A stretch of 64,000 nucleotides of DNA from contig NC_088345.1 of NCBI RefSeq assembly GCF_036884655.1, forward strand, positions 29,455,001-29,519,000. The letters are read 5' to 3'. Made by a program: the position numbers and the translations under genes. This DNA comes from Musa acuminata AAA Group. Its lineage: Eukaryota; Streptophyta; Magnoliopsida; Zingiberales; Musaceae. Shown here in pieces: positions 11,935-22,004 of the stretch (the stretch's first letter is position 1; the number at the start of each line of letters is the position of its first letter). The notes under the pieces were generated by a model that did not search any database, was not told where the DNA came from, and saw only the letters and a program-made list of their open reading frames with translations.

Positions 11935-12275
11935 TTGTGTCTAAGCGCAGTTTTGCGTCTAAGCGCAGTTTTGCGTCTAAGCGCAGTTTGCGTCTAAACA
12001 CAGTTTGCGTCTAAGCGCAGTTTGCGTCTAAGCACAGTTTGCGTCTAAGCGCAGTTTGCGTCTAAGCGCAGTTTGCGTCTAAACTCAGTTTTACGTCCAA
12101 AAGCAGTTTTACGTCTAAACGCAGTTTTACGTCTAAACGCAGTTTTACGTCTAAACGCAGTTTTGCGTCTAAACGCAGTTTTACGTCTAAACGCAGTTTT
12201 ACGTCTAAACGCAGTTTTACGTCTAAACGTAATTTTAAGTCTAAATGTAGTTTTGCGTCTAAAAGCAGTTTTGAA
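11935..12275 (-). repeat. 17-18 bp tandem array in LTR leader (A, 3' LTR)
   Basis: About 19 copies of gcagttttacgtctaaac (18 bp) or gcagtttgcgtctaagc (17 bp). It lies between the TATA box and the U5 end, so within the transcribed leader. Counterpart in the 5' LTR at 19387-19715 has a different copy number. Confidence 0.95.
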
Positions 12276-12869
12276 CCTGAAAAAGCGTTTTACGTAGAAA
12301 GCAATTTGTAGTTATAAATGGAATCCGAATGTAAGCGTAAACTGCAGTGTGAAGATCGTACGAAAACACGATTTACGTTTGAATGCAGATTCTGAAAGAT
12401 CAGAGCTTAGAAACTCGTTCGTAAAGGCGCAGAGGGCAGTAGCAATGTAGGAGGTTTGCAGTAATGGAAAAGTGCTCAAGGTAAAAGCAAACCAGAGATT
12501 TAGAGTGGTTCGGTCAGTCTTGACCTACTCCACTTTTGGCTTCCTCCTCCGACGAGGTCACCGACGTCAACTAGCTGCCTTCCTTCAATGGGCGAAGGCT
12601 AACTGCCCTTTTACAGTTTCTCTCCTTTTGACAGGCTCAGGAGACAACCTTTACAGATCCTTTCTCTCCTCTCTTTACAACTCACGACTTGAAGAATAGA
12701 AGGAGGAGAACTTTAGGACTTTACACAAATTTGAGCTCTTAGAATCACTGAAAAGATCAAGAATTCGGTGTGGATCTCTATACTTTCAGTGTTGAATGGG
12801 TGGGGTATTTATAGGCCCCAACCCAATTCAAATTTGGAGCTCAAAACGATCAAATCCCGGAATTCCGGG

Positions 12870-13265
12870 ATCAGGCGGTTGCACCTCTTGACTGGAGAGG
12901 TGGCACCGCCTAGCAGAGCTCGAAGACTGAGCTCAGGCGATTGCACCTCTCTGCCAGAGCTCGAAGACTGAGCTCGGTGGTTGCACCGCCTGGCAGAGCT
13001 CGAAGACTGAGCTCGGTGGTTGCATCACCTGGCAGAGCTCGAAACTGAGCTCAGGCTGATGCACCTCTCTGCCAGAGCTCGAAACTTGAGCTCTGGCGGT
13101 GCTACCTCTTGACAGAGGAGGTTGCACCGCCCAGTCTAGCTCGAAGACTGAGCCCTGGGCGGTTGCACCTCTTGGCTGGGGCGGTTGCACCGCCCAGTCC
13201 CGCTGGAAGACATGGCCTGGGCGGTTGCACCGCTTGGCCTATGCGGTTGCACCGCCTGGTGCAAT
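12870..13265 (-). repeat. GC-rich hairpin array upstream of TATA (A, 3' LTR)
   Basis: Alternating GGCGGTTGCACCGCC-type units (6-bp inverted arms GGCGGT/ACCGCC around 3 bases) and gagctcgaagactgagctc units. In transcript orientation it lies directly 5' of the TATA box. Long open frames on both strands here are by-products of the repeat. Confidence 0.9.
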
Positions 13266-13788
13266 CAGGGTCCGAATGGTTCGCTCCATTCGGCCCAATT
13301 TGAATCTTTTCAGGGGCCCAATTGCCCCAAGATTAAGCTAATGGGATCACCTCCCATTTTCAAGCTTAATCATCGTGCTAACTACGATTAACTCTAAGAC
13401 AACTTCTGCAGCTATGCTCCGATGCGTCAATCGCTTCTTCCGGCGAGTTTCCGGTGAACTTCCGTCGATCATCCGATAAACCCTCGGTGATCCTTCTGCG
13501 GACATCCGGCATACTCCTGGACTTTGCGACGATCCACTTGGCGAGTTCCGACGAGCTTCGCTTGGCAAGCTTCTGGACTTCTCGGATCTGTTCTCGCTGA
13601 ACCTCCGACGACCGTCCGAACTTCCGTCGAACTCTCGAACTCCCAACGTGATCATGATCTTGACTCTGACGCAACACCTGCTGCTTGTCTTACTCTCATC
13701 GTAGTTAATCCTGCACACTTATCTCAAACACATAGATTAGATAACAAATGACAATTGACTTCATCATCAAAATCCGAGATTCAACAAT

Positions 13789-13800
13789 CTCCCCCTTTTT
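13789..13800 (-). promoter_or_regulatory. Terminal polypurine tract, element A
   Basis: Minus-strand AAAAAGGGGGAG two bases from the 3' LTR. Confidence 0.85.
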
Positions 13801-14603
13801 GATGATGACAATCAATTGATAAAGGAGTTGTCCTTAACTCCCCCTATCTATATGCCATAGTTGAGATAAGTCAACCTTGAATTCAAGACCTAAGAATTCA
13901 AGTGACGTATTGATAAGTTAGATCAGTTAAACTTATCAATGCTCCCATCATGATGCCCATCATGATGTATCTCTTCAAGAATGATGTCAAGGCATGACAT
14001 ACATCATCAAGTTTGTATGATAGTGTTTGTAACTATTCATCATGTAATCATATAAAGCTACGAAGGACTTTTACATGATGCACACATTTGAGATTTTCTA
14101 GCAAGTTTGCATATACTTCACAAGATAGAATATCAAATCAAGACATGATGCAAACTATAGCACATGTTCACATATCTCTTGGTGATGCAAGGATGGCATA
14201 ACTATAACATTGTTTATAGCATCACTCAAGTATTTGCAACTATGACATAGACATGATTATGGCAGTTCAGCTATGACATAGTGTTTATCAATTCATATGT
14301 TTCTCCCCCTTTGTCATCAACAAAAAGCATGATAGCATTATCAAGCACATAAAGGAAGTCATGACACATATAATTCTTTGAATATCTCTTTATTGTTTGT
14401 TGCTTGAAGGAGGAAAGTCATTTTTCAAAAAGTTTTCATAAGAGTGTACAGGAAAATCCCATTTTTAGCATACAAACTGAAAAATGAACTTCTTACATGC
14501 ATTTGGTTAAAAATATTTGTCACATAATTTGCAACATGTTATTTGATCAAGCGATGTCAAGGCATGTAATAGTAATAACATCCGAAAAATAATTTTAACT
14601 AGT
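13801..14603 (-). other. 3' non-coding region of element A with second polypurine-like tract
   Basis: About 0.8 kb without ORFs between the pol stop and the polypurine tract. A second purine tract, minus-strand ACAAAGGGGGAGAA, lies at 14301-14314. No env-like frame is present. The pieces around 13840-14330 (gtatggcata, acatcatcaag, tgatgcaagc) recur in N, F and H. Confidence 0.8.
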
Positions 14604-17600
14604 TTAAGTATTCGGACACATCAACATTCCTAATTCTCTTCTTATGTAATCAAATTGTTCTTCACATAGGGGTTTTGTAAAGATATCAGCTAGTTGATGT
14701 TTGGTATCAATAAACTCTATGGTTACATCATGATTAGTGACATGATCTCGTATAAAGTGATGTCTAATATCAATGTGTTTTGTTCTTGAGTGTTGTATAG
14801 GATTTTTAGTTAAGCATATTGCACTCGTGTTATCACATTTAATGGGAATATCTTTAAGATTCACTTTGTAATCTTCTAAAGTGTTTTTCATCCATACAAC
14901 TTGTGCACAGCATACACTTGCTGCAATGTATTCAGCTTCGGTTGTTGATAGAGCAACCGAGTTTTGTTTCTTAGATGACCAGGATACAAGGGCATGTCCT
15001 AAAAATTGACATGATCCTGATGTGCTTTTTCTGTCTAGTCTACAGCCAGCGAAGTCCGCATCAGCATAAGCTGTTAATTCAAAATTTTCTGATTTTGGGT
15101 ACCATAACCCTAGATTGGTAGTTCCATTAAGATATCTGAGTATTCTTTTGACTGCTTTGAGATGAGATATCTTAGGGTCTGATTGAAATCTAGCACAAAG
15201 TCCTACACTGAACATGATGTCTGGTCTGGTGGCAGTGAGGTAAAGTAAACTTCCTATCATACCCCTATAGGTTTTTTGATCGAAGCTTTCTCCATTCTCA
15301 TCAATTTCTAACTTAGTGGAGGTGCTCATAGGAGTGTCAATGGCTTTTGATTTATTCATTTTAAACTTCTTTAGCAAACTCACAGCATATTTGGTTTGAC
15401 TAATAAAGATGCCATTGCTTAGTTGTTTGATTTGTAGGCCTAAGAAGAATGTTAACTCTCCCATTAGACTCATTTCGAATTCACGACTCATAGTTTTCGC
15501 AAAGGATTCACAAAGAGATTCATTTGTAGAACCAAAGATAATATCATCAACATAAACTTGAACAATGAGAAAATTGTTTTCAAAGTTCTTGATGAATAAT
15601 GTAGTATCAACCTTGCCTTTTATGAAATTATTTTCAATAAGAAAAGAACTAAGTCTCTCATACCAAGCCCTAGGAGCTTGTTTTAAACCATAGAGAGCTT
15701 TAGTTAATCTAAACACATGATTAGGGAGACTATTATTTGCAAATCCAGGAGGTTGTTCAACATAGACTTCTTCGGAAATAAAGCCATTAAGAAAGGCGCT
15801 TTTAACATCCATTTGAAACAACTTAAAATTATTACTGCTAGCGTAGGCAAGGAGCATCCTTATGGCTTCCAATCGTGCCACAGGAGCGAAGGTTTCTTCG
15901 TAATCGATACCTTCTTCTTGGTTGAAACCTTTGGCCACTAATCTAGCCTTGTTTCTAACCACGATACCATTTTCATTTTGCTTGTTTCTGAAGACCCATT
16001 TAGTACCAATAACTAGATGATCATTTGGTCTAGGAACAAGCTTCCACACTTCATTTCTCTCAAATTGATTTAATTCATCTTGCATTGTGATAATCCATGA
16101 ATCATCTTTCATGGCTTCATCAACGCATTTGGGTTCAATTTGGGAGAGAAAGGCGGTATTTGCACAAAAGGTTTTAAGAGAAGATCGTGTTTGAACTCCC
16201 TTTGATGTGTCTCCTAAGATTAGCTCCTTAGGATGAGCATCTACATACTTCCAATCCTTGGGTAAGGAAATCTGAGAAGTGGATGCATCCAAGTTGCTAG
16301 TTGGAGACGGGGTCTCGTTTAAATTTAAAGAGTCAAAATTAACATCATCGTCAAAATCATTTTTCGTGATTTCCGAAGTCTCATTGAAAACAACATGAAT
16401 GGATTCTTCAATAATTAGAGTTCTTTTATTAAAGATACGAAAGGCTTTAGAAACTGTAGAATAACCAAGAAAGATTCCTTCATCGGATTTAGCATCAAAT
16501 TTTCCTAAGTTGTCTTTTTCATTCAAGATAAAACACTTACACCCAAAGACTTTGAAATATGAAACGTTGGGTTTTTTATTGTTCCATAACTCATAGGGAG
16601 TTTTGGTTAGTAGAGGTCTCACTAGAACTCTATTTAAGATATAGCATGCAGTATTTACGGCTTCGGCCCAAAAATATTTGGGTAGGTTATGTTCATTCAA
16701 CATGGTTCTTGCCATTTCTTGTAAATTTCGATTTTTTCTTTCTACAACTCCATTTTGTTGAGGGTTTCTAGGAGTAGAGAAATTATGGTTGTATCCATTG
16801 AGTTCACAAAATTCTTGGAAATCATGGTTTTGAAATTCACCACCATGATCACTTCTAATTGATGAAATCATAGAACCTTTCTCATTCTGAACGAGTTTGC
16901 AAAACTTGGTAAAAGATCTAAGGCATTCACTTTTCTGTTTTAAAAAGTAAGTCCATGTGTATCTGCTATAGTCATCTATGATGACGAAAGCGTATTTGCT
17001 ACCTCCTAGGCTTGATGTGGAGATGGGTCCGAACAAGTCCATATGGATCAATTGTAAGGGCCTAGAGGTGCTTACTTGATTTTTAGATTTGAAGCTACTC
17101 TTAATTTGTTTACCTAATTGGCAGGCATCACATACATTATCTTTGATGAACTTGATATGAGGAATTCCTCTTACAAGTTCTTTGGATGATATTTGAGTGA
17201 TTAGCTTCATGCTAGCATGACCTAATCTTTTGTGCCATATCCAAGCATTCTCATTTAAAGCAGAAAAACATGTTTCATTACATAAATCATCGATGTCAAT
17301 AGTGTATACGTTATTTTGTTTTAATGCAATCATAGATATGTTTTTGTGAGGTTTTTCAATGACGCAAGCATTAGATTCAAATTTGATGATATATCCTTTA
17401 TCACATAATTGACTAATGCTTAGGAGGTTATGTTTTAGACCATCAACCAGCAAAACATCTTCAATAGAAAAGTTGGATTTGTTACCTATGGTTCCTTTGC
17501 CAATGATTTTACCCTTGTTGTTGTCTCCGAAGGTGACATATCCTTCGTTTATGCTAGAGAGCTTAGAGAATTGGGATGAATCTCCGGTCATATGCCTTGA

Positions 17601-17654
17601 GCATCTACTGTCAAGGTACCATCTCTTGCTCCTAGCTTGCGATGGTTTAGTTTT
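14604..17654 (-). CDS. pol: Copia Pol polyprotein frame: protease, integrase, reverse transcriptase, RNase H (element A)
   Basis: One uninterrupted frame of 1016 codons, read from just after the gag-end TAG; the first ATG is at 17591. Residue numbers count from that ATG. GAG-pre-integrase HHCC zinc site: H120, H125, C154, C157. Integrase catalytic triad: D185, D248, E284 (D-D-35-E), with HMDLFGP and the QQNGVVER context. Reverse transcriptase: about 515-760, with KARLVAKG, the [17 protein letters not shown] block and the YVDD centre at 680-683. RNase H: about 840-975 with D844, E885 and D920. The protease motif lies upstream of the ATG at 17604-17612 and reads D-S-R instead of D-S-G, which should impair cleavage. 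The protein would copy and integrate the element's RNA inside virus-like particles. No stop or frameshift is seen elsewhere, unlike F. Ends ...MCPNT, same as F. Confidence 0.93.
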   Translation of the reverse strand, partial: KTKPSQARSKRWYLDSRCSRHMTGDSSQFSKLSSINEGYVTFGDNNKGKIIGKGTIGNKSNFSIEDVLLVDGLKHNLLSISQLCDKGYIIKFESNACVIEKPHKNISMIALKQNNVYTIDIDDLCNETCFSALNENAWIWHKRLGHASMKLITQISSKELVRGIPHIKFIKDNVCDACQLGKQIKSSFKSKNQVSTSRPLQLIHMDLFGPISTSSLGGSKYAFVIIDDYSRYTWTYFLKQKSECLRSFTKFCKLVQNEKGSMISSIRSDHGGEFQNHDFQEFCELNGYNHNFSTPRNPQQNGVVERKNRNLQEMARTMLNEHNLPKYFWAEAVNTACYILNRVLVRPLLTKTPYELWNNKKPNVSYFKVFGCKCFILNEKDNLGKFDAKSDEGIFLGYSTVSKAFRIFNKRTLIIEESIHVVFNETSEITKNDFDDDVNFDSLNLNETPSPTSNLDASTSQISLPKDWKYVDAHPKELILGDTSKGVQTRSSLKTFCANTAFLSQIEPKCVDEAMKDDSWIITMQDELNQFERNEVWKLVPRPNDHLVIGTKWVFRNKQNENGIVVRNKARLVAKGFNQEEGIDYEETFAPVARLEAIRMLLAYASSNNFKLFQMDVKSAFLNGFISEEVYVEQPPGFANNSLPNHVFRLTKALYGLKQAPRAWYERLSSFLIENNFIKGKVDTTLFIKNFENNFLIVQVYVDDIIFGSTNESLCESFAKTMSREFEMSLMGELTFFLGLQIKQLSNGIFISQTKYAVSLLKKFKMNKSKAIDTPMSTSTKLEIDENGESFDQKTYRGMIGSLLYLTATRPDIMFSVGLCARFQSDPKISHLKAVKRILRYLNGTTNLGLWYPKSENFELTAYADADFAGCRLDRKSTSGSCQFLGHALVSWSSKKQNSVALSTTEAEYIAASVCCAQVVWMKNTLEDYKVNLKDIPIKCDNTSAICLTKNPIQHSRTKHIDIRHHFIRDHVTNHDVTIEFIDTKHQLADIFTKPLCEEQFDYIRRELGMLMCPNT

Positions 17655-17906
17655 CTACAAGAAAGGATGATGTTTAGGTACCCATTTGCTTTTGGGTTCC
17701 TCACAAATAGATCTACATTTTTTATCATGTTGCATAGAATTTGTCATGGTTCCTTTAGGAACCCATATCAATTTGTTTGGACTCAATTTCCTGAATGGAC
17801 AATAATGTGTCTTGTGACCAAACTTGCAACAAAAGTTGCATTTGCTTCTAACATGTAAGATGGGGCCTTTTACAAAGGTAGTTGGATTTTGGTGAGGACT
17901 CCTCAC
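17655..17906 (-). pseudogene. gag: C-terminal part of Gag with second zinc knuckle (element A), ending in TAG
   Basis: Out of frame with the main gag frame because of a small deletion near 17915. It carries a second CCHC knuckle (CNFCCKFGHKTHYC), then VPKGTM and HHPFL before TAG at 17655-17657. F has the same block intact and in frame with its second gag segment; C has a degraded version. The TAG is followed in frame by K-x-x-x-SQAR and then the protease, so gag and pol share a frame separated by one stop. Confidence 0.8.
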
Positions 17907-19210
17907 AAATCCAATCCCTTGTTTGTAAGGATCATGTTTAATGACTTGCTACCAACCTCGAATTTCTTCGAGGTGTCCTTAAGTAGCAAGTTTTCTTTTT
18001 GACAGATTTCTAGATCATGACATTTTATACATGAATTTAAACTATCATGATATTCGATTTTTAACTTATTAAAATCACAAGTAAGACTATCATGTACCTT
18101 TTTTAGCAATTTGTATTTTCTATTTATAACTTTGCATTCATCAAATAAATCATGGAAGGCATTTAATAATTCATCGAAAGATAAATCAGCATCTAATAAA
18201 TCCGTTACCTCCTCTCCGATGGCCATTAAGGCGTAATGAGCAACTTGCTCGGTGTTGGACTCCTCTTCTTCAGATGCGCTCGAGTCATCCCATGTTGCTT
18301 GAAGAGCCTTCTTCTTTGATGTTCTTCTTTTGACTTGGGGACAATCATTCTTGTAGTGTCCCGGCTTTTTACATTCGTAGCAGATCACTTGGTCCTTCTT
18401 GGGTTCAAGTTTATTTTTCACATCATTTTTAAACTTGTTTCTTTTGAAGAATTTCTTAAACTTTCTTGTCAAAAGTGCCAAGTCATCATCACAGTCCTCA
18501 TCACTTGAGTTTTCTCTCAAGTGGCATTCAGAAGTTTTAAGTGCCATATCCTTCCTGTTCTTTGGAAGGATGTCTTCTTGCTCTTCATGAGCTTTGCAAG
18601 TCATTTCGTAGGTCATTAATGACCCGATTAGTTCTTCAAGAGGGAAGTTGCGCAGATCTTTTGCCTCTTGAATGGCAGTGACTTTAGGATCCCAGCTTTT
18701 AGGAAGGGATCTTAGTATTTTATTTACGAGTTCAAAATCCGAAAAACTTTTTCCGAGTCCTTTTAGACCGTTGACGACATCCGTGAAACGGGTAAACATG
18801 TCGCCAATGGTTTCACTCGGTTTCATTCGGAAAAGTTCAAAAGAATGCAGCAACAGATTGATTTTTGACTCTTTCACTCTACTTGTGCCCTCGTGGGTCA
18901 CTTCAAGTGTGTGCCAAATATCAAATGCAGTTTCGCAAGTTGAACCACGATTAAACTCGTTTTTATCAAGTGCGCAAAATAAGGCATTCATAGCCTTTGC
19001 ATTAAGAGCGAAAGCCTTCTTCTCCAAATCGTTCCAATCGATCATTGGAAGAGAAGACTTTGAAAATCCATTTTCAACAAGGTTCCACAGTTCAAAATCC
19101 ATAGAAATAAGAAAGATCCTCATTCGGGTCTTCCAGTAGGTGTAGTCCGTTCCACTGAACATGGGTGGACGTGTAATAGAATGCCCCTCTTGGTTTCCGG
19201 CGTAAGCCAT
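17903..19210 (-). CDS. gag: Sirevirus Gag, main frame (element A), C-terminally frameshifted
   Basis: 435 codons. DUF4219-like start (GTDYTYWKTRMRIFL, about 20-40); UBN2 Gag core about 55-200 (AMNALFCALDKNEF, SETIGDMFTRFTDVVNGLK, NKILRSLPKSWDPK); acidic then lysine-rich linker 230-275; CCHC zinc knuckle C277, C280, H285, C290; second acidic patch (SASEEEESN) then a likely coiled coil about 345-425. Gag forms the particle and binds the RNA through the knuckle. Compared with F, about 22 bases are missing near 17915, so the frame ends early at LDL-TGA and the second knuckle is cut off. Start ATG lies about 50 bp from the primer-binding site. Sireviruses are known for long Gag with coiled coil, which fits. 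Confidence 0.92.
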   Translation of the reverse strand: MAYAGNQEGHSITRPPMFSGTDYTYWKTRMRIFLISMDFELWNLVENGFSKSSLPMIDWNDLEKKAFALNAKAMNALFCALDKNEFNRGSTCETAFDIWHTLEVTHEGTSRVKESKINLLLHSFELFRMKPSETIGDMFTRFTDVVNGLKGLGKSFSDFELVNKILRSLPKSWDPKVTAIQEAKDLRNFPLEELIGSLMTYEMTCKAHEEQEDILPKNRKDMALKTSECHLRENSSDEDCDDDLALLTRKFKKFFKRNKFKNDVKNKLEPKKDQVICYECKKPGHYKNDCPQVKRRTSKKKALQATWDDSSASEEEESNTEQVAHYALMAIGEEVTDLLDADLSFDELLNAFHDLFDECKVINRKYKLLKKVHDSLTCDFNKLKIEYHDSLNSCIKCHDLEICQKENLLLKDTSKKFEVGSKSLNMILTNKGLDL

Positions 19211-19246
19211 CTCTCTTGGGTTTTAATCCTTTAGAGAGTTAACCTC

Positions 19247-19260
19247 GCTCTGATACCAAT
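19247..19260 (-). promoter_or_regulatory. Primer-binding site, element A
   Basis: Minus-strand ATTGGTATCAGAGC abutting the 5' LTR end; complementary to initiator-Met tRNA. Confidence 0.92.
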
Positions 19261-21248
19261 TGTTAGGATCGAGAGCACTAAGAGGGGGGGGGGGTGAATT
19301 AGTGCAGCGGAAATCTTACAGCAATTTAAAAACGAAAGCTGCGTTCGTCCGATAAAAAATGGTTTCGATATAAAAGCAGAATCACAGTGCAGTTTGTGTC
19401 TAAGCGCAGTTTTGCGTCTAAGCGCAGTTTTGCGTCTAAACACAGTTTGCGTCTAAGCGCAGTTTGCGTCTAAGCACAGTTTGCGTCTAAGCGCAGTTTG
19501 CGTCTAAGCGCAATTTGCGTCTAAGCGCAGTTTGCGTCTAAGCGCAGTTTGCATCTAAACTCAGTTTTACGTCCAAACGCAGTTTAACGTCTAAACGCAG
19601 TTTTACGTCTAAACGTAGTTTTACGTCTAAACGCAGTTTTGCGTCTAAACGCAGTTTTACGTCTAAACGTAATTTTAAGTCTAAATGTAGTTTTGTGTCT
19701 AAAAGCAGTTTTGAACCTGAAAAAGCGTTTTACGTAGAAAGCAATTTGCAGTTATAAATGGAATCCGAATGTAAGCGTAAACTACAGTGTGAAGATCGTA
19801 CGAAAACACGATTTACGTTTGAATGCAGATTCTGAAAGATCAGAGCTTAGAAACTCGTTCGTAAAGGCACAGAGGGCAGTAGCAATGTAGGAGGTTTGCA
19901 GTAATGGAAAAGTGCTCAAGGTAAAAGCAAACCAGAGATTTAGAGTGGTTCGGTCAGTCTTGACCTACTCCACTTTTGGCTTCCTCCTCCGACGAGGTCA
20001 CCGACGTCAACTAGCTGCCTTCCTTCAATGGGCGAAGGCTAACTGCCCTTTTACAGTTTCTCTCCTTTTGACAGGCTCAGGAGACAACCTTTACAGATCC
20101 TTTCTCTCCTCTCTTTACAACTCACGACTTGAAGAACAGAAGGAGGAGAACTTTAGGACTTTACACAAATTTGAGCTCTTAGAATCACTGAAAAGATCAA
20201 GAATTTGGTGTGGATCTCTATACTTTCAGTGTTGAATGGGTGGGGTATTTATAGGCCCCAACCCAATTCAAATTTGGAGCTCAAAACGATCAAATCCCGG
20301 AATTCCGGGATCAGGCGGTTGCACCTCTTGACTGGAGAGGTGGCACCGCCTAGCAGAGCTCGAAGACTGAGCTCAGGCGATTGCACCTCTCTGCCAGAGC
20401 TCGAAGACTGAGCTCGGTGGTTGCACCGCCTGGCAGAGCTCGAAGACTGAGCTCGGTGGTTGCATCACCTGGCAGAGCTCGAAACTGAGCTCAGGCTGAT
20501 GCACCTCTCTGCCAGAGCTCGAAACTTGAGCTCTGGCGGTGCTACCTCTTGACAAAGGAGGTTGCACCGCCCAGTCTAGCTCGAAGACTGAGCCCTGGGC
20601 GGTTGCACCTCTTGGCTGGGGCGGTTGCACCGCCCAGTCCCGCTGGAAGACATGGCCTGGGCGGTTGCACCGCCTGGCTGGGGCGGTTGCACCGCCTGGC
20701 CTAGGCGGTTGCACCGCCTGGTGCAATCAGGGTCCGAATGGTTCGCTCAATTCGGCCCAATTTGAATCTTTTCAGGGGCCCAATTGCCCCAAGATTAAGC
20801 TAATGGGATCACCTCCCATTTTCAAGCTTAATCATCGTGCTAACTACGATTAACTCTAAGACAACTTCTGCAGCTATGCTCCGATGCGTCAATCGCTTCT
20901 TCCGGCGAGTTTCCGGCGAACTTCCGTCGATCATCCGATAAACCCTCGGTGATCCTTCTGCGGACATCCGGCATACTCCTGGACTTTGCGACGATCCACT
21001 TGGCGAGTTCCGACGAGCTTCGCTTGGCAAGCTTCTGGACTTCTCGGACCTGTTCTCGCTGAACCTCCGACGACCGTCCGAACTTCCGTCGAACTCTCGA
21101 ACTCCCAACGTGATCATGATCTTGACTCCGGCGCAACACCTGCTGCTTGTCTTACTCTCATCGTAGTTAATCCTGCACACTTATCTCAAACACATAGATT
21201 AGATAACAAATGACAATTGACTTCATCATCAAAATCCGAGATTCAACA
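19261..21248 (-). repeat. 5' LTR of element A
   Basis: 1988 bp. Same block order as the 3' LTR; leader array 19387-19715 and hairpin array 20311-20724 differ mainly in copy number, elsewhere only scattered base changes by eye. Confidence 0.95.
20246..20253 (-). promoter_or_regulatory. TATA box of element A promoter
   Basis: Minus-strand TATAAATA in the context GGGGCC-TATAAATACCCC, at the 3' edge of the hairpin array. The same context occurs in F, H, I, N and others, so this is the likely promoter of the family. Confidence 0.7.
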
Positions 21249-21999
21249 CTTAAGAGATAGTCCTAAGCAAGTTTCTAATCGGCAACGTCGAGTTTCCTTC
21301 CAGTGAGCTTTTCGGCAAACTTCCGACGGACTTTCGATACACCCTCGGATTTCTTCCGGTGGACTCCTAGTAGGCTCCCGATCTTGTGGCGAGTTCAGCA
21401 AGTAGCCGAGCCTTCTCGGTGGTCTCCGCGAACCTCCGACGATCTCTTCGGTGGACTTTCGAAAACTCCGACAAGTCCCCGATTTCTTCTCGGTTGGTTC
21501 CGGCAGCATCTCCGACGAATCTTGGACTCTTGAACACCCATCGAACTTGACTCTAGTAGACTTGCTTTATGTCTTCAAGCTTTCGTAGTTAATCCTGCAT
21601 ACTTAAAACAAAACTTTGATCGAGACAATTAATACAAAGCAATAATTAAGTTGTTTGGGATGTCATTGATCCTGTGACGCTTCGTCCAATTCTTCGGCGC
21701 ATCGTGCTCTCTTGTGGCCTATTGCCTAATCGGCCAGTTAACTCCGTAACTCCGATATCCTTGGCACAATACCCGCTCTTCTTGGCCCGATGCTCGAGTC
21801 CACGGCTCGAAGCCTTTTGTCGATACGTTGACAGATCCATCGGCCCGACATCCAATCTTTTGATATGTTCCTTCGGCACAACATGATTTTCTTGCTTTAA
21901 TTATCTCATCCTGATCGAAGTGTCCTGCGTCACTCAAAATGCAGATTAAATCATAAACACATATCAAGTGGTTTCATCATCAAAATACGAGATTCAACA
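21249..21999 (-). repeat. 5' LTR of element B, U3 side
   Basis: Continues the LTR after element A, starting with the second CTTAA copy. It matches 6119-6869 of the 3' LTR block for block (cttaagagatagtcc, the tccgacgatctc region, gatattctt, caacatgattttc, gattcaaca). Confidence 0.9.
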
Positions 22000-22004
22000 A
22001 TCAC

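Larger units (their letters stand above)
11802..13786 (-). repeat. 3' LTR of element A
   Basis: 1985 bp. From left (plus strand): TGTTAGGATCGAGAGC, G run, tandem gtctaa array (11935-12275), gaccga-rich leader block, TATTTATA at 12806-12813, hairpin array (12870-13265), gcatcgg-rich U3 block, ATTCAACA. Very similar to 19261-21248. Confidence 0.95.
11802..21248 (-). mobile_element. Element A: complete Sirevirus with gag and pol
   Basis: About 9.4 kb with two LTRs of 1985 and 1988 bp, TSD CTTAA (11797-11801 and 21249-21253), primer-binding site, gag, full-length pol frame and polypurine tract. The interrupted sequence actatgag-cttaa-gagatag is seen whole at 6110-6130 in B's other LTR, confirming the insertion. 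No env-like ORF follows pol. Gag is frameshifted and the protease triad is changed, so it is probably not self-sufficient. Confidence 0.95.
5292..21999 (-). mobile_element. Element B: gag-only Sirevirus, complete but split by element A
   Basis: LTRs run TGTTAGGATC...GATTCAACA as read on the plus strand. The perfect 5-bp duplication ATCAC lies at 5287-5291 and 22000-22004. Interior 6870-10915 holds a broken gag next to the primer-binding site and about 3.1 kb without coding capacity. Pol is absent. Element A (11802-21248) sits in the 5' LTR, so B is older than A. Architecture matches H and I. Confidence 0.9.

Noticed and set aside
11935..12275. CRISPR-like array
   Set aside because: Units are directly adjacent with no unique spacers, inside a plant LTR.
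18672..19139. 155-codon plus-strand ORF opposite the A gag (likewise 40330-40998 opposite the H gag and 48268-48738 opposite the I gag)
   Set aside because: Antisense shadows of gag, explained by codon use on the other strand.
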